From NCBI GenBank assembly GCA_963747375.1, contig CAVVFL010000035.1, positions 186,001 through 250,000 on the forward strand: DNA of 64,000 nt. Reading direction: 5' to 3'. Below are positions 14,927 to 23,623 of the stretch, piece after piece (position 1 is the first letter of the stretch; each line of letters opens with the position of its first letter). A model generated the notes under the pieces. It searched no databases. It worked only from the letters and a program-made list of their open reading frames with translations, and was not told where the DNA came from. The DNA comes from Sva-07 sp963747375 (GTDB lineage Bacteria > Actinomycetota > Acidimicrobiia > Acidimicrobiales > Ilumatobacteraceae). The position numbers were made by a program, and so were the translations under genes.

Positions 14927-15510
14927 ACCTCGAACCTGTCGACCGGTGTTCGTGGGCCCTCGGTGGCGGGCCCAGCATCGGTGACGCCTACGTCGAGTAC
15001 CACGACAACGTGTGGGGAGTGCCCCAGCGTGACCCCCTCGTGTTGTTCGAGTTCCTCATCCTCGAGGGCGCGCAAGCGGGCCTGTCGTGGTCGACGATCC
15101 TTCGCAAGCTCGACACCTATCGCGCTGCGTACCGAGGGTTCGATCCCCAGGTCGTGGCGTCGTTCGACGAGCACGACGTCGCTCGCCTGTTGAGCGACGA
15201 GGGAATCGTCCGCAACCGCGCGAAGGTCGACGCGTCGATCCGCAACGCCAGGGCCTGGCTCGAACTCGACGATCCGGTCGCGTATCTGTGGGGATTCGTC
15301 GACGGCGCAGTCATCCAGAACACCTGGCCGGCGATGGGGGGCATCCCGGCCGAGACCGCTCGATCGCAGGCGATGAGCAAGGACCTCAAGCGACGCGGTT
15401 TCGGATTCGTCGGGCCGACGATCTGCTACGCCTTCATGCAGGCCACCGGCATGGTGAACGACCACGTCATCACCTGCTTTCGCCACGCCGAGTGCCGGGC
15501 ACTAGCCTGA
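14923..15510 (+). CDS. tag: DNA-3-methyladenine glycosylase I
   Basis: Base-excision repair enzyme that removes 3-methyladenine. The conserved N-terminus RCSWALGG carries the zinc-binding Cys, YVEYHDNVWG the zinc His and catalytic-pocket residues, followed by FEFLILEGAQAGLSWSTILRK. The C-terminal FVGPTICYAFMQATGMVNDH and TCFRH supply the remaining zinc ligands. The length (195 aa) matches the Tag family. The start GTG overlaps the ridA stop. Function is clear from motif conservation over the whole length. Confidence 0.95.
   Translation: MNLEPVDRCSWALGGGPSIGDAYVEYHDNVWGVPQRDPLVLFEFLILEGAQAGLSWSTILRKLDTYRAAYRGFDPQVVASFDEHDVARLLSDEGIVRNRAKVDASIRNARAWLELDDPVAYLWGFVDGAVIQNTWPAMGGIPAETARSQAMSKDLKRRGFGFVGPTICYAFMQATGMVNDHVITCFRHAECRALA
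15503..15508 (+). promoter_or_regulatory. -10 box TAGCCT before the 51-aa membrane protein
   Basis: TAGCCT overlaps the end of tag and lies 6 nt before the ATG at 15515. Confidence 0.5.
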
Positions 15511-15514
15511 AGCC

Positions 15515-15670
15515 ATGCCCGGCGCCATTGCCCTCGTCATCGTGCTGCTGGTGTTCCCCGTGCTCGTGATCATGAGCGGTGCGGTTGCCTCCGCGATCAT
15601 CGGCGAAGTCGAGTATCGCGACGGTCGCGCCCGCAACGAGGGCAGCGAACTCCTCGACCTCCCCGACTGA
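15515..15670 (+). CDS. Small single-pass membrane protein (51 aa)
   Basis: Open frame from ATG 15515 to TGA 15670. The first 30 residues (MPGAIALVIVLLVFPVLVIM, continuing hydrophobic) make one membrane helix, followed by a charged tail EVEYRDGRARNEGSELLDLPD that is probably cytoplasmic. A leaderless-type -10 box stands directly before the start and an imperfect palindrome directly follows the stop. The gene therefore looks like a small independent unit. I do not recognise a family and no function can be assigned. Confidence 0.65.
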   Translation: MPGAIALVIVLLVFPVLVIMSGAVASAIIGEVEYRDGRARNEGSELLDLPD

Positions 15671-15671
15671 T

Positions 15672-15702
15672 GTGACGATTGGTGTCGGACACCGATCGTC
15701 AC
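15672..15702. repeat. Intergenic palindrome
   Basis: Arms of 15 nt around a central G pair except for one G-T position (GTGACGATTGGTGTC and its partner). It follows the small membrane protein's stop by 1 nt. The GTC-centred core resembles the GGGGTC family. Confidence 0.75.
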
Positions 15703-15730
15703 GGACACCCATCCTCGCGGGAGCAGCTGG

Positions 15731-15736
15731 CACACT
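15731..15736 (+). promoter_or_regulatory. -10-like box CACACT before the decarboxylase
   Basis: CACACT lies 7 nt before the ATG at 15744, the same spacing as the TANNNT boxes. A related CACAAT stands before the methyltransferase gene. Confidence 0.35.
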
Positions 15737-15743
15737 TGCGCCA

Positions 15744-17128
15744 ATGCACACGCACGACCGCTCGACCGAGGAGCTCGCCGATGCGATCGTTCGCTACGCG
15801 GTCGACCGGATGCGCATGGACCCGCCGCCGCTCGATCACTCCATGTCCGCCGGTGACCTCCGGGAGGCGGCCGGAGTCACCATCACGCCGACAGGGCTCG
15901 GCGGCCTCGAAGCGCTCCGCGTGTTCGGCGAGGTCCTCGCGCCGGCGTGCATCTCCGTCGACCATCCGATGTTCCTGGCCTTCGTGCCGAACGCCCCGAC
16001 AGAGGCGTCGATCCTGTTCGACCTCGTCGTCGGCGCGTCGAACGTCTACGGCGGATCGTGGATGGAGGGCGCCGGGGCGATCTTCGCCGAGAACGAGGCG
16101 CTGCGATGGATCGCCGACCTCGCCGGGTTCCCGGCCTCGGCCGGCGGCGTGTTCGTCAGCGGCGGAACCGCCGGAAATCTCAGCGCCCTGGTCGCAGCTC
16201 GATGGCGCTGGCGGCATCGAGCCGACGGCTCCCACGACCGCACCAGAGGGCTGATCGTCGCCTCGGCAGGCGCCCACTCGTCGATCGCGCAGGCCGCGCG
16301 TGTGATGGACGCCGACGTCGTGCTCGTGCCCGCCGGCCCCCGCGGTGAGATGAGCGGCGAGGCCTTGCGCTCGACGCTCGACTCGCTCGACGGCGCCGAC
16401 CTCGATCGGCTGTTCGCCGTCGTCGCCACCTCCGGGACCACGAACGTGGGCGTCGTCGACGACCTTGCCGGCGCTGCCGAACGCAACCGAGGAACTGGAG
16501 ACCTGGTTGCACGTCGACGGTGCATACGGTGGCGCCGCACTCGCGGCGCCGAGTGTGCGTCACCTGTTCGACGGCATCGAACGCGCCGACAGCTTCATCG
16601 TCGACCCTCACAAGTGGTTGTTCGCCCCGTTCGACTCCTGCGCACTGCTCTATCGCGACCCGACTGTCGCCGCGCGCTGCACACACGCAGCACGCGGAGT
16701 ACCTCGATGTTCTCCACGACACGGGCGACGAGCCGTGGAATGCCAGCGACTACGCCCATCACCTGTCGCGCCGGGCCCGCGGCCTGCCGCTGTGGTTCAG
16801 TCTCGCCACACACGGCACCGACGCCTACACCGAGGCCGTCGAGATCACCTTGCGGACCGCCCAGGAGTCGGCCCGCCTCGTCGAGCAGTGTCCGGTGACC
16901 GAGCTGCTGATGGAGCCGGAGTTGTCGGTCGTGGTGTTCCGACGCATCGGCTGGACCGCCACCGACTACCAGGCGTGGAGTGATGCCGAACTCGCCGCCG
17001 GTCGGGCGTTCGTGGTGCCCACCACCTGGCAGGGTGAGGTCGTCCTGCGGATCTGCATCGTCAACCCCCTCACGACGGCCGACGACATCGCATCGATGCT
17101 GGCCGGACTGGGAGACACGGTGTCGTGA
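15744..17128 (+). CDS. Group II pyridoxal-phosphate amino-acid decarboxylase, twice frameshifted
   Basis: PLP-dependent decarboxylase of the glutamate/aromatic-amino-acid type. Seen in order: PMFLAFVPNAPTEASILFD, GVFVSGGTAGNLSALVAAR (cofactor phosphate loop), VATSGTTNVGVVDDL, LHVDGAYGGAAL (PLP-ring Asp), VDPHKWLFAPFD with the Schiff-base Lys, and a full C-terminal domain. An extra C near 16487 and an extra T near 16680 each move the frame; removing both gives one continuous protein of about 460 aa. Its stop overlaps the GTG of the deaminase downstream. The substrate cannot be fixed; tryptophan, tyrosine or another aromatic acid are possible. Confidence 0.83.
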
Positions 17129-18498
17129 CCGCGCCGCCGACCATCGCCGATCTCGTCGTCGTCAACGCTCGCCGCGTCGCCACGGTCGATGTCGACCGAC
17201 GCGAACTCGACGGCGGCTGGGTGGCCGTCACCGACGGGCTCGTGAGCGGTGTCGGCACAGGCGAACCACCCCGTGGTGCCACCGTGCTCGACGCCACCGA
17301 CTGTCTCGTCACGCCGGGCCTCGTCAATGCGCACCACCACCTGTACCAGAACCTCACGCGGGCCTTCCCGCCGATGACCGACAAGCCGCTCTTCGGATGG
17401 TTGCAGTCGCTGTACCCGCTGTGGAGCATGCTCGACACGGAGGCCGCGTACGTGTCGGCGTGGGTCGGCCTCGCCGAGTTGGCGCTCGCCGGCTGCACCA
17501 CGTCGTCCGATCATCTCTACCTGCATCCCAAGGGAGCCGGCGACCTGCTCGGCGCCGAGATCGAGGCGGCGCGTGATCTCGGGATGCGCTTCCATCCGAC
17601 CCGTGGATCGATGTCGTTGTCGGTGAAGGACGGTGGGCTGCCGCCCGACAACGTGGTCAGCGACGACGACGAGATCCTTGCTGCATGTTCCGCCGCCGTG
17701 GACCGGCACCACGATCGCTCGCACGGCGCGATGACCCGGGTGGCGCTGGCGCCGTGTTCACCGTTCAGCGTGACCGAAGCGTTGATGGTGCAGACCGCCG
17801 AACTCGCCTCACGTCTCGACGTGCGGCTCCACACGCACTTCGCCGAGAACGCCGAGGACGACGCGTTCAGCCTGGCCACGTTCGGATGTCGTCCGATGGA
17901 GTACCTCGAGCGCACCGGTTGGTGTACCGACCGCACGTGGGTGGCGCACTGCGTGATGCCGAACGACGACGAGATCCGGCGCCTCGGCGCGGCCGGCGTC
18001 GGCGCCGCCCACTGCCCGTCGAGCAACATGATCCTGTCGTCGGGGATCGCGCCTGTGGTTGCACTGCGGGCTGCGGGCGTGCACGTCGGGCTGGGCGTCG
18101 ACGGATCGTCGTCGGCCGATTCCGCATCGTTGTGGCTCGAGGCCCGACAGGCGATGCTGCTCGCCAAGCTGCGTGACGGCGCCGCCGCAGGCACGGCCCG
18201 CATGGCGTTGGAGATGGCGACCGTCGGTGGTGCCGGTTGCCTGGGCCGGCTCGGTGAGATCGGCACGCTCACGGTCGGCGCGGTCGGCGACATCGCCGTC
18301 TGGCCACTCACCGGGCCGTCGTTCGCCGGTGCGCTCGCCGATCCGGTCGAGGCGTGGCTGCGCTGCGGGCCCGTCGCCGCGCGTCACACGGTGGTGCACG
18401 GCCGTCCGGTGGTCAGCGACGGGTCGCTGGTGTCGACCCGTGTGCCGGAGATGCTCGCCGCGCACGAACGTCTGGCGACGTCGATGCAGCGCGGATGA
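17125..18498 (+). CDS. 8-oxoguanine deaminase-like amidohydrolase
   Basis: Zinc amidohydrolase of the ATZ/TRZ branch, which deaminates purine- or triazine-like rings. Metal ligands are visible: NAHHHLYQNLTRAFPP (the family's HxH), THFAENAEDD (third His), VAHCVMPNDDE (fourth His) and LGVDGSSSADS (catalytic Asp). The Tyr-Gln-Asn after the first His pair and the Cys in HCPSSNM are typical of 8-oxoguanine deaminases. The length (457 aa) fits. It shares GTGA with the decarboxylase stop. The specific substrate 8-oxoguanine is inferred from motif resemblance. Confidence 0.82.
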   Translation: MTAPPTIADLVVVNARRVATVDVDRRELDGGWVAVTDGLVSGVGTGEPPRGATVLDATDCLVTPGLVNAHHHLYQNLTRAFPPMTDKPLFGWLQSLYPLWSMLDTEAAYVSAWVGLAELALAGCTTSSDHLYLHPKGAGDLLGAEIEAARDLGMRFHPTRGSMSLSVKDGGLPPDNVVSDDDEILAACSAAVDRHHDRSHGAMTRVALAPCSPFSVTEALMVQTAELASRLDVRLHTHFAENAEDDAFSLATFGCRPMEYLERTGWCTDRTWVAHCVMPNDDEIRRLGAAGVGAAHCPSSNMILSSGIAPVVALRAAGVHVGLGVDGSSSADSASLWLEARQAMLLAKLRDGAAAGTARMALEMATVGGAGCLGRLGEIGTLTVGAVGDIAVWPLTGPSFAGALADPVEAWLRCGPVAARHTVVHGRPVVSDGSLVSTRVPEMLAAHERLATSMQRG

Positions 18499-18616
18499 CC
18501 GCACGTCTCCGGCGACCCGCACGCCGGACGAGTGACACGTGCCACGTGATCGTCCGACGAGGTGACGTCGTCGGCGGCGGCGCGCTGACCAGACTGTGCG
18601 GGTGAGAAGGGTCCCG

Positions 18617-19336
18617 ATGTCCACGACGCGCCGCGCCGCACTCGCGCTGGCCGGTGTCGCGTTGCTCGCCGGCTGTGGTCTGCCGTTGCCCGGTGGGGAC
18701 GCGTCACCGACGGACACGGTCGACGGCGGGCTCGGAATCGACGGCGACCCCGGTGAGCTCGGCACCCACGGATCCGTCGCCGCGAACGCGGCGGCCATCG
18801 ACTCCGTCGTGATGATCGGTGATTCGGTCACGAAGGGCTCGACACCGGCGCTCGAAGAACGCTTCGACCTGCTCGGCCTCGACGTCGACATCCAGGCTCA
18901 GAACGGCAAACGCATGGTCGTGTCGTCGGGCGACAATCCGAGTGGATCGTCGGTGGCCGAGTTCATTGCCAGCAGCTCCGACGATCACTCGAACGAACTG
19001 TGGGTCGTGGCGCTCGGCACGAACGACATCGGCCAGTACGCCAGCCCCGACGCGATCGCCGCGGCTGTCAACGAGGTCCTCGACGCCGTCCCGGCGGAGT
19101 CACCGCTCGTGTGGGTCGACGCGTACTACCGCGATCAGGCCGAACAGCAGGACATCGTCAACTCGATCATTCGCGATCGTGTGGCGCGGCGCGACAACAG
19201 TGTGATGGCGCCGTGGACGGAGTTCGCCACGGCCGACGGCGTGTTGTCGTACGACGGTGTCCACCCGAGCGACGCCGGCACCGAGGTGTTCGCGTTCGTC
19301 GTCACGGACACCGCGAGCGCCTTCCTCGGCCGCTGA
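18617..19336 (+). CDS. SGNH/GDSL-type hydrolase lipoprotein
   Basis: Exported lipoprotein: basic start MSTTRRAALALAGVALLAGC with lipobox LAGC. The SGNH blocks follow: VVMIGDSVTKG (nucleophile Ser), NGKRMV, ALGTNDIGQ (oxyanion Asn) and YDGVHPSDAG (catalytic Asp and His). The length (239 aa) is normal for extracytoplasmic members, which hydrolyse esters or acetyl groups on polysaccharides or lipids. ATG 18617 is preferred because GAGAAGG stands 7 nt upstream and the signal peptide follows. The substrate is unknown. Confidence 0.85.
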   Translation: MSTTRRAALALAGVALLAGCGLPLPGGDASPTDTVDGGLGIDGDPGELGTHGSVAANAAAIDSVVMIGDSVTKGSTPALEERFDLLGLDVDIQAQNGKRMVVSSGDNPSGSSVAEFIASSSDDHSNELWVVALGTNDIGQYASPDAIAAAVNEVLDAVPAESPLVWVDAYYRDQAEQQDIVNSIIRDRVARRDNSVMAPWTEFATADGVLSYDGVHPSDAGTEVFAFVVTDTASAFLGR

Positions 19337-19367
19337 CGCACGCGGTGCGTCAGCCGTCTCGTCGGCC

Positions 19368-20060
19368 TCAGCTGTCCCAGCGGGACTGACCGAAGCGATA
19401 TCCCACGGAACGCACGGTCTGGATCAGGTTGGCGTACTCCTCGCCGAGCTTGGCTCGCAAGCGACGGACGTGCACGTCGACGGTCCGAGCGCCGCCGTAG
19501 TACTCGTAGCCCCACACACGGCTCAGGAGCATCTCACGCGTGAACACCTTGCCGGGATTCTGGGCGAGGAACTTGAGGAGCTCGTACTCCATGTAGGTCA
19601 TGTCGAGCGGTCGCCCGGCGATCGATGCCTGGTAGGTCTCGAGGTTGAGCGTGAGCTCGGCGTACTCGACGAGATCGGCGCGGTGCAGATCGATGTCGGT
19701 GGCGAGGAGATGACGAAGGCGCGCTTCGAGTTCGGCGGGGTGGAACGGAGTGAGACAGAAGTCGTCGAACAGTTCGTCGCGGTGCTCGAGGTCGGAGAGC
19801 TGCCCACCGCTGACGAGGAGCATCACCGGGATCGCCCGGTCGCCCTGCTTGCGGATGCTTCGCAGAAATGCCCACCCGCTCTCGGTATCGGCGCTGATGT
19901 CGACGATCGAGCCGGCCCAACCTCCGGCCGGCTCATGCTCTGCGGCGGGCTCGGCAGCCGAGACTGCCTTCCACGAGTAGCCGGCCATGTCGAGCGTGCG
20001 GGCGAGCTCGGGTGAGGCGGGATCCGGGACGACGGCGATCATCGAGTCTCGTGTGGGCAT
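19368..20060 (-). CDS. glnR: GlnR-type orphan response regulator
   Basis: Likely nitrogen master regulator. The N-terminal receiver-like domain is degenerate: an Asp survives in SIVDISADTES, but the acidic pair and the Lys are replaced (FCLTPFHP), as in actinobacterial GlnR, which works without phosphorylation. The C-terminal OmpR-type winged helix, with MTYMEYELLKFLAQNPGKVFTREMLL and VWGYEYYGGARTVDVHVRRLRAKLG, closely matches GlnR. It lies 6 bp after glnA and downstream of glnII in one direction, which strongly supports the assignment. In related actinobacteria GlnR activates glnA, glnII and amtB under nitrogen limitation. Confidence 0.85.
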   Translation of the reverse strand: MPTRDSMIAVVPDPASPELARTLDMAGYSWKAVSAAEPAAEHEPAGGWAGSIVDISADTESGWAFLRSIRKQGDRAIPVMLLVSGGQLSDLEHRDELFDDFCLTPFHPAELEARLRHLLATDIDLHRADLVEYAELTLNLETYQASIAGRPLDMTYMEYELLKFLAQNPGKVFTREMLLSRVWGYEYYGGARTVDVHVRRLRAKLGEEYANLIQTVRSVGYRFGQSRWDS

Positions 20061-20066
20061 GGCGTC

Positions 20067-21413
20067 CTACAGCACCCCGAGGTAGCGATCTCGCTCGAAG
20101 GGCGACACCTGCGTCTTGTAGGCGCGCCATTCACTGCGCTTGTTGCGCAGGAACCACTCGAAGATGTGTTCGCCCAGGGCTTCTTGCACGAGTGACGACT
20201 GCTCCATCACCACGAGTGCGTCGTTGAGCGACTGCGGGAGCTGCTGGATGCCGAGCTTGGTGAGGACGTCGTCGCCGATCTCGAAGAGATTTGCATCGGC
20301 CTCGTCGGGCAACTCATACCCTTCGCGCACACCGCGCATGCCGGCGGCCAGCATCAGGCTGAACGCGAGGTACGGATTGCACGCTGGGTCGGCGGAGCGA
20401 TACTCGATTCTCGTGGCGACCGGGTTGCCGCGTTTGGGGATCGGCACCCGGATGAGGCCGCTGCGGTTGTTGCGGGCCCAGCTGATGTGCACGGGCGCTT
20501 CGAAACCCGGCACGAGTCGCTTGTAGCTGTTGACGGTCTGGTTCGTGACGGCCGTGATCTCCGCAGCGTGATGAAGCATGCCTGCCATGAACGACTTGGC
20601 CGTCGTCGACAGGTGGTAGGCGTCGTCGGCGTCGTAGAACGCGTTGTCGTCACCGCGGAACAACGAGAGGTGGACGTGCATGCCCGAGCCCTGCACGCCT
20701 TCGAGCGGCTTGGGCATGAACGTGGCGTGGACGCCGTGATGCGACGCGACCTCGCGTACCGCGAGTCGGAAGGTCATCATGCTGTCGGCCATCGTGAGCG
20801 CATCGGTGTGGCGCAGGTCGATCTCCTGCTGGCCGGGGGCGTCCTCGTGGAAGCTGTACTCCACCGGGATGCCCAGCGCCTCGAGTGTGCGGATGGTCTG
20901 TTTACGCAGCTCCCCGGTGACGTCGCTGGTGGTCAGGTCGAAGTAACCACCCTGATCGATCGGCACGGGAAGCTGGCCCGGGACGAGCGGCTCGAAGTAG
21001 AAGAACTCGATGTCGGGGGCGACATAGAAGGTGAGGCCCGCGTCGTGGGCTTCTTTCACGTGGCGCCGCAGCACCTGGCGCGGATCACCTTCGAACGGTG
21101 TCCCGTCGAGATTGTGGATGTCGCAGAAGATGCGCGCCTCGGGCACCTTGGGGTCGCCCCACGGCAGCAGTTCGAACGTGTCGGGATCCGGCATGGCCAA
21201 GACGTCGGCCTCCTGCACCCGTGAGAACCCGTCGATCGACGACCCGTCGAAGGTCATGCCGTCTTCGAGGGCGTTCTCGAGTTCGGCGGGCGAGATCGCG
21301 AGGCTCTTCAGATTTCCGAGCACATCGGTGAACCACAGCCGAACGAGCCGGACGCCACGTTCCTCCACACTGCGAAGGACGTAGTCACGCTGTTGGTCCA
21401 GCATTTCGTTCAT
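20067..21413 (-). CDS. glnA: Glutamine synthetase type I
   Basis: Makes glutamine from glutamate and ammonium with ATP. GSI motifs: LWFTDVLGNLKS, MTFDGSSIDGFS, VAPDIEFFYFEP (metal Glu), GVHATFMPKPLEGVQGSGMHVHLS (metal and substrate residues), NRSGLIRVP and RIEYRSADPACNPYLAFSLML. With 448 aa and no adenylylation-site loop NLYDLP near the C-terminus, it resembles the short GSI-alpha group not regulated by GlnE. ATG at 21413 and ATG at 21404 are both possible; GAGG suits the second. It lies between glnII and glnR in one direction. Confidence 0.93.
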   Translation of the reverse strand: MNEMLDQQRDYVLRSVEERGVRLVRLWFTDVLGNLKSLAISPAELENALEDGMTFDGSSIDGFSRVQEADVLAMPDPDTFELLPWGDPKVPEARIFCDIHNLDGTPFEGDPRQVLRRHVKEAHDAGLTFYVAPDIEFFYFEPLVPGQLPVPIDQGGYFDLTTSDVTGELRKQTIRTLEALGIPVEYSFHEDAPGQQEIDLRHTDALTMADSMMTFRLAVREVASHHGVHATFMPKPLEGVQGSGMHVHLSLFRGDDNAFYDADDAYHLSTTAKSFMAGMLHHAAEITAVTNQTVNSYKRLVPGFEAPVHISWARNNRSGLIRVPIPKRGNPVATRIEYRSADPACNPYLAFSLMLAAGMRGVREGYELPDEADANLFEIGDDVLTKLGIQQLPQSLNDALVVMEQSSLVQEALGEHIFEWFLRNKRSEWRAYKTQVSPFERDRYLGVL

Positions 21414-21446
21414 TCCTCGATTCTCTCGCGGATCGGTCGGGAAAGC

Positions 21447-21478
21447 GACAGGGCGGGAGCCGAAGCCCCCGCCCTGTC
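21447..21478 (-). terminator. Hairpin terminator after glnII
   Basis: An 11-bp perfect GC-rich stem (21447-21457 / 21468-21478) with a 10-nt loop. It lies about 58 nt after the glnII stop and before glnA. It lacks a long U-tract, so it may attenuate rather than fully end the message. Confidence 0.65.
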
Positions 21479-21535
21479 CCTCTGAGAGGTTGGAGTGGTC
21501 GGTGCGTTGTGTCGGTGAGCGAGGTGCTCAGCGAC

Positions 21536-22540
21536 TCACTTCATCGCGCCGCAGATGGTCTCCACCATCAGGCGCGCGACGATGTACGGGTCGATGTTGG
21601 CGTTCGGGCGACGGTCTTCGAGGTAGCCCTTCTTGTCGATCGCGACCTGCCACGGAATCCGGATCGAGGCGCCGCGGTCGGACACGCCGTAGCTGAACTG
21701 GTCGTGACGCTGGGTCTCGTGGGCGCCGGTCAACCGGTCCTCGATACCCGTGCCGTAGCTGGCGATGTGGAGTTCGGCCTTCTCGCCGAGCGCCTTGCAG
21801 CCGGCTTCGATGTACTTGTAGCCGCCGTCCTCGCGCATCTCCTTGGTGGAGAAGTTCGTGTGGGCGCCGGCGCCGTTCCAGTCGCCCTTGGCGGGCTTGG
21901 CGTCGAGCGTGGCGGCGATGCCGTAGTCCTCACCGATCCGGTAGAGCAACCAGCGGGCGACCCACAGCTGGTCGGCGACTTCGAGCAGACCGAGCGGGCC
22001 GACCTGGAATTCCCACTGTCCGGGCATGACCTCGGCGTTGATGCCCGAGATCGAGAGTCCGGCTGCGAGGCAGGCCTCGAGGTGGTCCTCGACGAGCGGG
22101 CGGCCGTGGATCTCGTCCTCGCCGACACCGCAGTAGTAGCCACCCTGCGGCTCGGGGTAGCCGGCCGGCGGGAAGCCGTACGGGCGACCGTTCTTCATGA
22201 GGGTGAATTCCTGCTCGATGCCGAACAGCGGTTCGTGCTTCTTGTACTTCTTCGCCGTCCGGGCGGCCGCAGCACGTGTGTTGGTCGGGTGCGGCTTGCC
22301 GTCGACGAGCATCACCTCGCACATCACGAGGACGTCGTCGCCACCGCGGATCGGGTCCGGGTAGACGGCCACGGGCTTGAGCACGCAGTCGCTCTTGTCG
22401 CCGGTTGCCTGATTGGTGCTGGAGCCGTCGAAACCCCAGATGGGGAGTTCGTCACCGTCGTTCAGGATCTTCGTCTTGGAGCGGAGCTTCGACGTGGGCT
22501 CCGTCCCGTCGACCCAGATGTATTCGGCCTTGTAAACCAC
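21536..22540 (-). CDS. glnII: Glutamine synthetase type II (eukaryote-like)
   Basis: Second glutamine synthetase, of the shorter decameric GSII type. Motifs: YKAEYIWVDGTEPTSKLRSKT at the N-terminus, WGFDGSSTNQATG, FGIEQEFTLM (metal Glu), PQGGYYCGVG, GPGQ-like MPGQWEFQVGP, NGAGAHTNFSTKEMR and RRPNANIDPYIVARLM. The GTG at 22540 is chosen because GAGGA stands 5 nt before it and Streptomyces GSII proteins start at the same place; the frame stays open 7 codons upstream. A pair of 11-bp-spaced GTTCAC repeats lies 115-130 nt upstream. The 334-aa length is normal. Confidence 0.93.
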   Translation of the reverse strand: MVYKAEYIWVDGTEPTSKLRSKTKILNDGDELPIWGFDGSSTNQATGDKSDCVLKPVAVYPDPIRGGDDVLVMCEVMLVDGKPHPTNTRAAAARTAKKYKKHEPLFGIEQEFTLMKNGRPYGFPPAGYPEPQGGYYCGVGEDEIHGRPLVEDHLEACLAAGLSISGINAEVMPGQWEFQVGPLGLLEVADQLWVARWLLYRIGEDYGIAATLDAKPAKGDWNGAGAHTNFSTKEMREDGGYKYIEAGCKALGEKAELHIASYGTGIEDRLTGAHETQRHDQFSYGVSDRGASIRIPWQVAIDKKGYLEDRRPNANIDPYIVARLMVETICGAMK

Positions 22541-22653
22541 AGTTGTCCTCAATTCGTGCACGATGATTAGGGGTACGGGCTATCCAACCTACGGTGTCGC
22601 CCGATGGCAGGCGGCATCGTCGCAGCATCTGGTTGCCGAGTCGTTGCCTCATT

Positions 22654-22670
22654 GTGAACGGAGCGTGAAC
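22654..22670 (-). promoter_or_regulatory. Direct repeat GTTCAC at 11-bp spacing (PhoP- or GlnR-type operator)
   Basis: Two copies of GTTCAC (minus strand, 22665-22670 and 22654-22659) are spaced 11 bp apart between glnII and the divergent SMP-30 gene. Winged-helix regulators such as Streptomyces PhoP bind 11-bp direct repeats of this kind, and glnII is a known shared target of PhoP and GlnR. Function here is inferred. Confidence 0.45.
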
Positions 22671-22731
22671 TGGCCACGTCGATCGCGGAGGTCGGCGCCT
22701 GACACACTGGCCAGGACCGAAAGGGGAAGGC

Positions 22732-23619
22732 ATGCAGACGACGACGTTGGTCGAGGGGCGATGGTTCTGTGAAGCACCGCGCTGGCACGACGATCGGTTC
22801 TGGTTCAGCGACTTCTACGCCCACGAGATCTGCAGTGTCGGACTCGACGGTGGCGTACGGACCGAGGTTGCACTCGAGGGCGACGAGCGACCGTCGGGGC
22901 TCGGTTGGCTTCCTGACGGTCGACTGTTGTTCGTCGCGATGCTCGCCCGCAGGGTGATGCGTCGCGAGCACGACGGCAGCGTCGTCGTCCACGCCGACCT
23001 TGGTGACCTGGCGACCTTCCACTGCAACGACATGCTCGTCGACCCTGACGGCCGCGCCTACGTCGGCAATTTCGGATTCGATCTCGACACGACGATGGCC
23101 GCAATGGGGCCCGAGGGGTTGCTCACGGCCATCGCCACCGATCGCACCCCGTACACCGCCGCGCTGGCCAGGGTCGACCCCGACGGTTCGGTGATCGTGG
23201 CGGCCGACGACCTCGCCTTCCCGAACGGTGTCGTCACGGTCGACGACGGCGCGACGCTCGTGGTCGCTCAGACGCTCGGACTCGAGCTCACGGCATTCGA
23301 CAAGGCGGCTGACGGCTCGCTGTCGAACCGGCGCACGTGGGCATCGCTCGTGGGAGCCGACGGTTCGCTGGTCGCACCGGATGGAATCTGCGCAGATGGC
23401 ACGGGCGGCATCTGGGTCGCGAATCCGCTTGCGGCCGAAGTCGTGCGAGTCGAGGAGGGCGGCATGCTGACCCACCGGGTCGCAACGTCGCAGCTCGCGT
23501 TCGCATGTGCCGTCGGTGGACCCGAAGCACGCCACCTCCTGGTCTGCACCGCCGAATCATCCGACGCAGCGGCGGCCGCGGCGGCCCCGCACGGTCGCCT
23601 GGAGATCGTCGGGATCTGA
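22732..23619 (+). CDS. SMP-30/gluconolactonase family protein
   Basis: Six-bladed beta-propeller lactonase-like enzyme. Metal ligands expected in the family are visible: Glu in CEAPRWHDDRFWFSD, Asn in FHCNDMLVDPDGRAYVGNFGF, Asn in AFPNGVVT and Asp in APDGICADGTGGIWVAN. The length (295 aa) is typical. ATG at 22732 is preceded by GGGGAAGG 5 nt upstream. It is divergent from glnII. The C-terminus contains an Ala run (SDAAAAAAAPHG). The lactone or ester substrate is unknown, and it may belong to sugar-acid catabolism. Confidence 0.87.
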   Translation: MQTTTLVEGRWFCEAPRWHDDRFWFSDFYAHEICSVGLDGGVRTEVALEGDERPSGLGWLPDGRLLFVAMLARRVMRREHDGSVVVHADLGDLATFHCNDMLVDPDGRAYVGNFGFDLDTTMAAMGPEGLLTAIATDRTPYTAALARVDPDGSVIVAADDLAFPNGVVTVDDGATLVVAQTLGLELTAFDKAADGSLSNRRTWASLVGADGSLVAPDGICADGTGGIWVANPLAAEVVRVEEGGMLTHRVATSQLAFACAVGGPEARHLLVCTAESSDAAAAAAAPHGRLEIVGI

Positions 23620-23623
23620 TCCG

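Noticed and set aside
16480..16700. Programmed ribosomal frameshifting in the decarboxylase
   Set aside because: Two shifts in one gene and the same +1 pattern in many unrelated genes make sequencing insertions much more likely. No slippery heptamer or stimulatory structure was seen.
21447..21478. Riboswitch or T-box in the glnII-glnA gap
   Set aside because: The gap is 122 nt and contains only a simple GC-rich hairpin. No conserved riboswitch core is visible.
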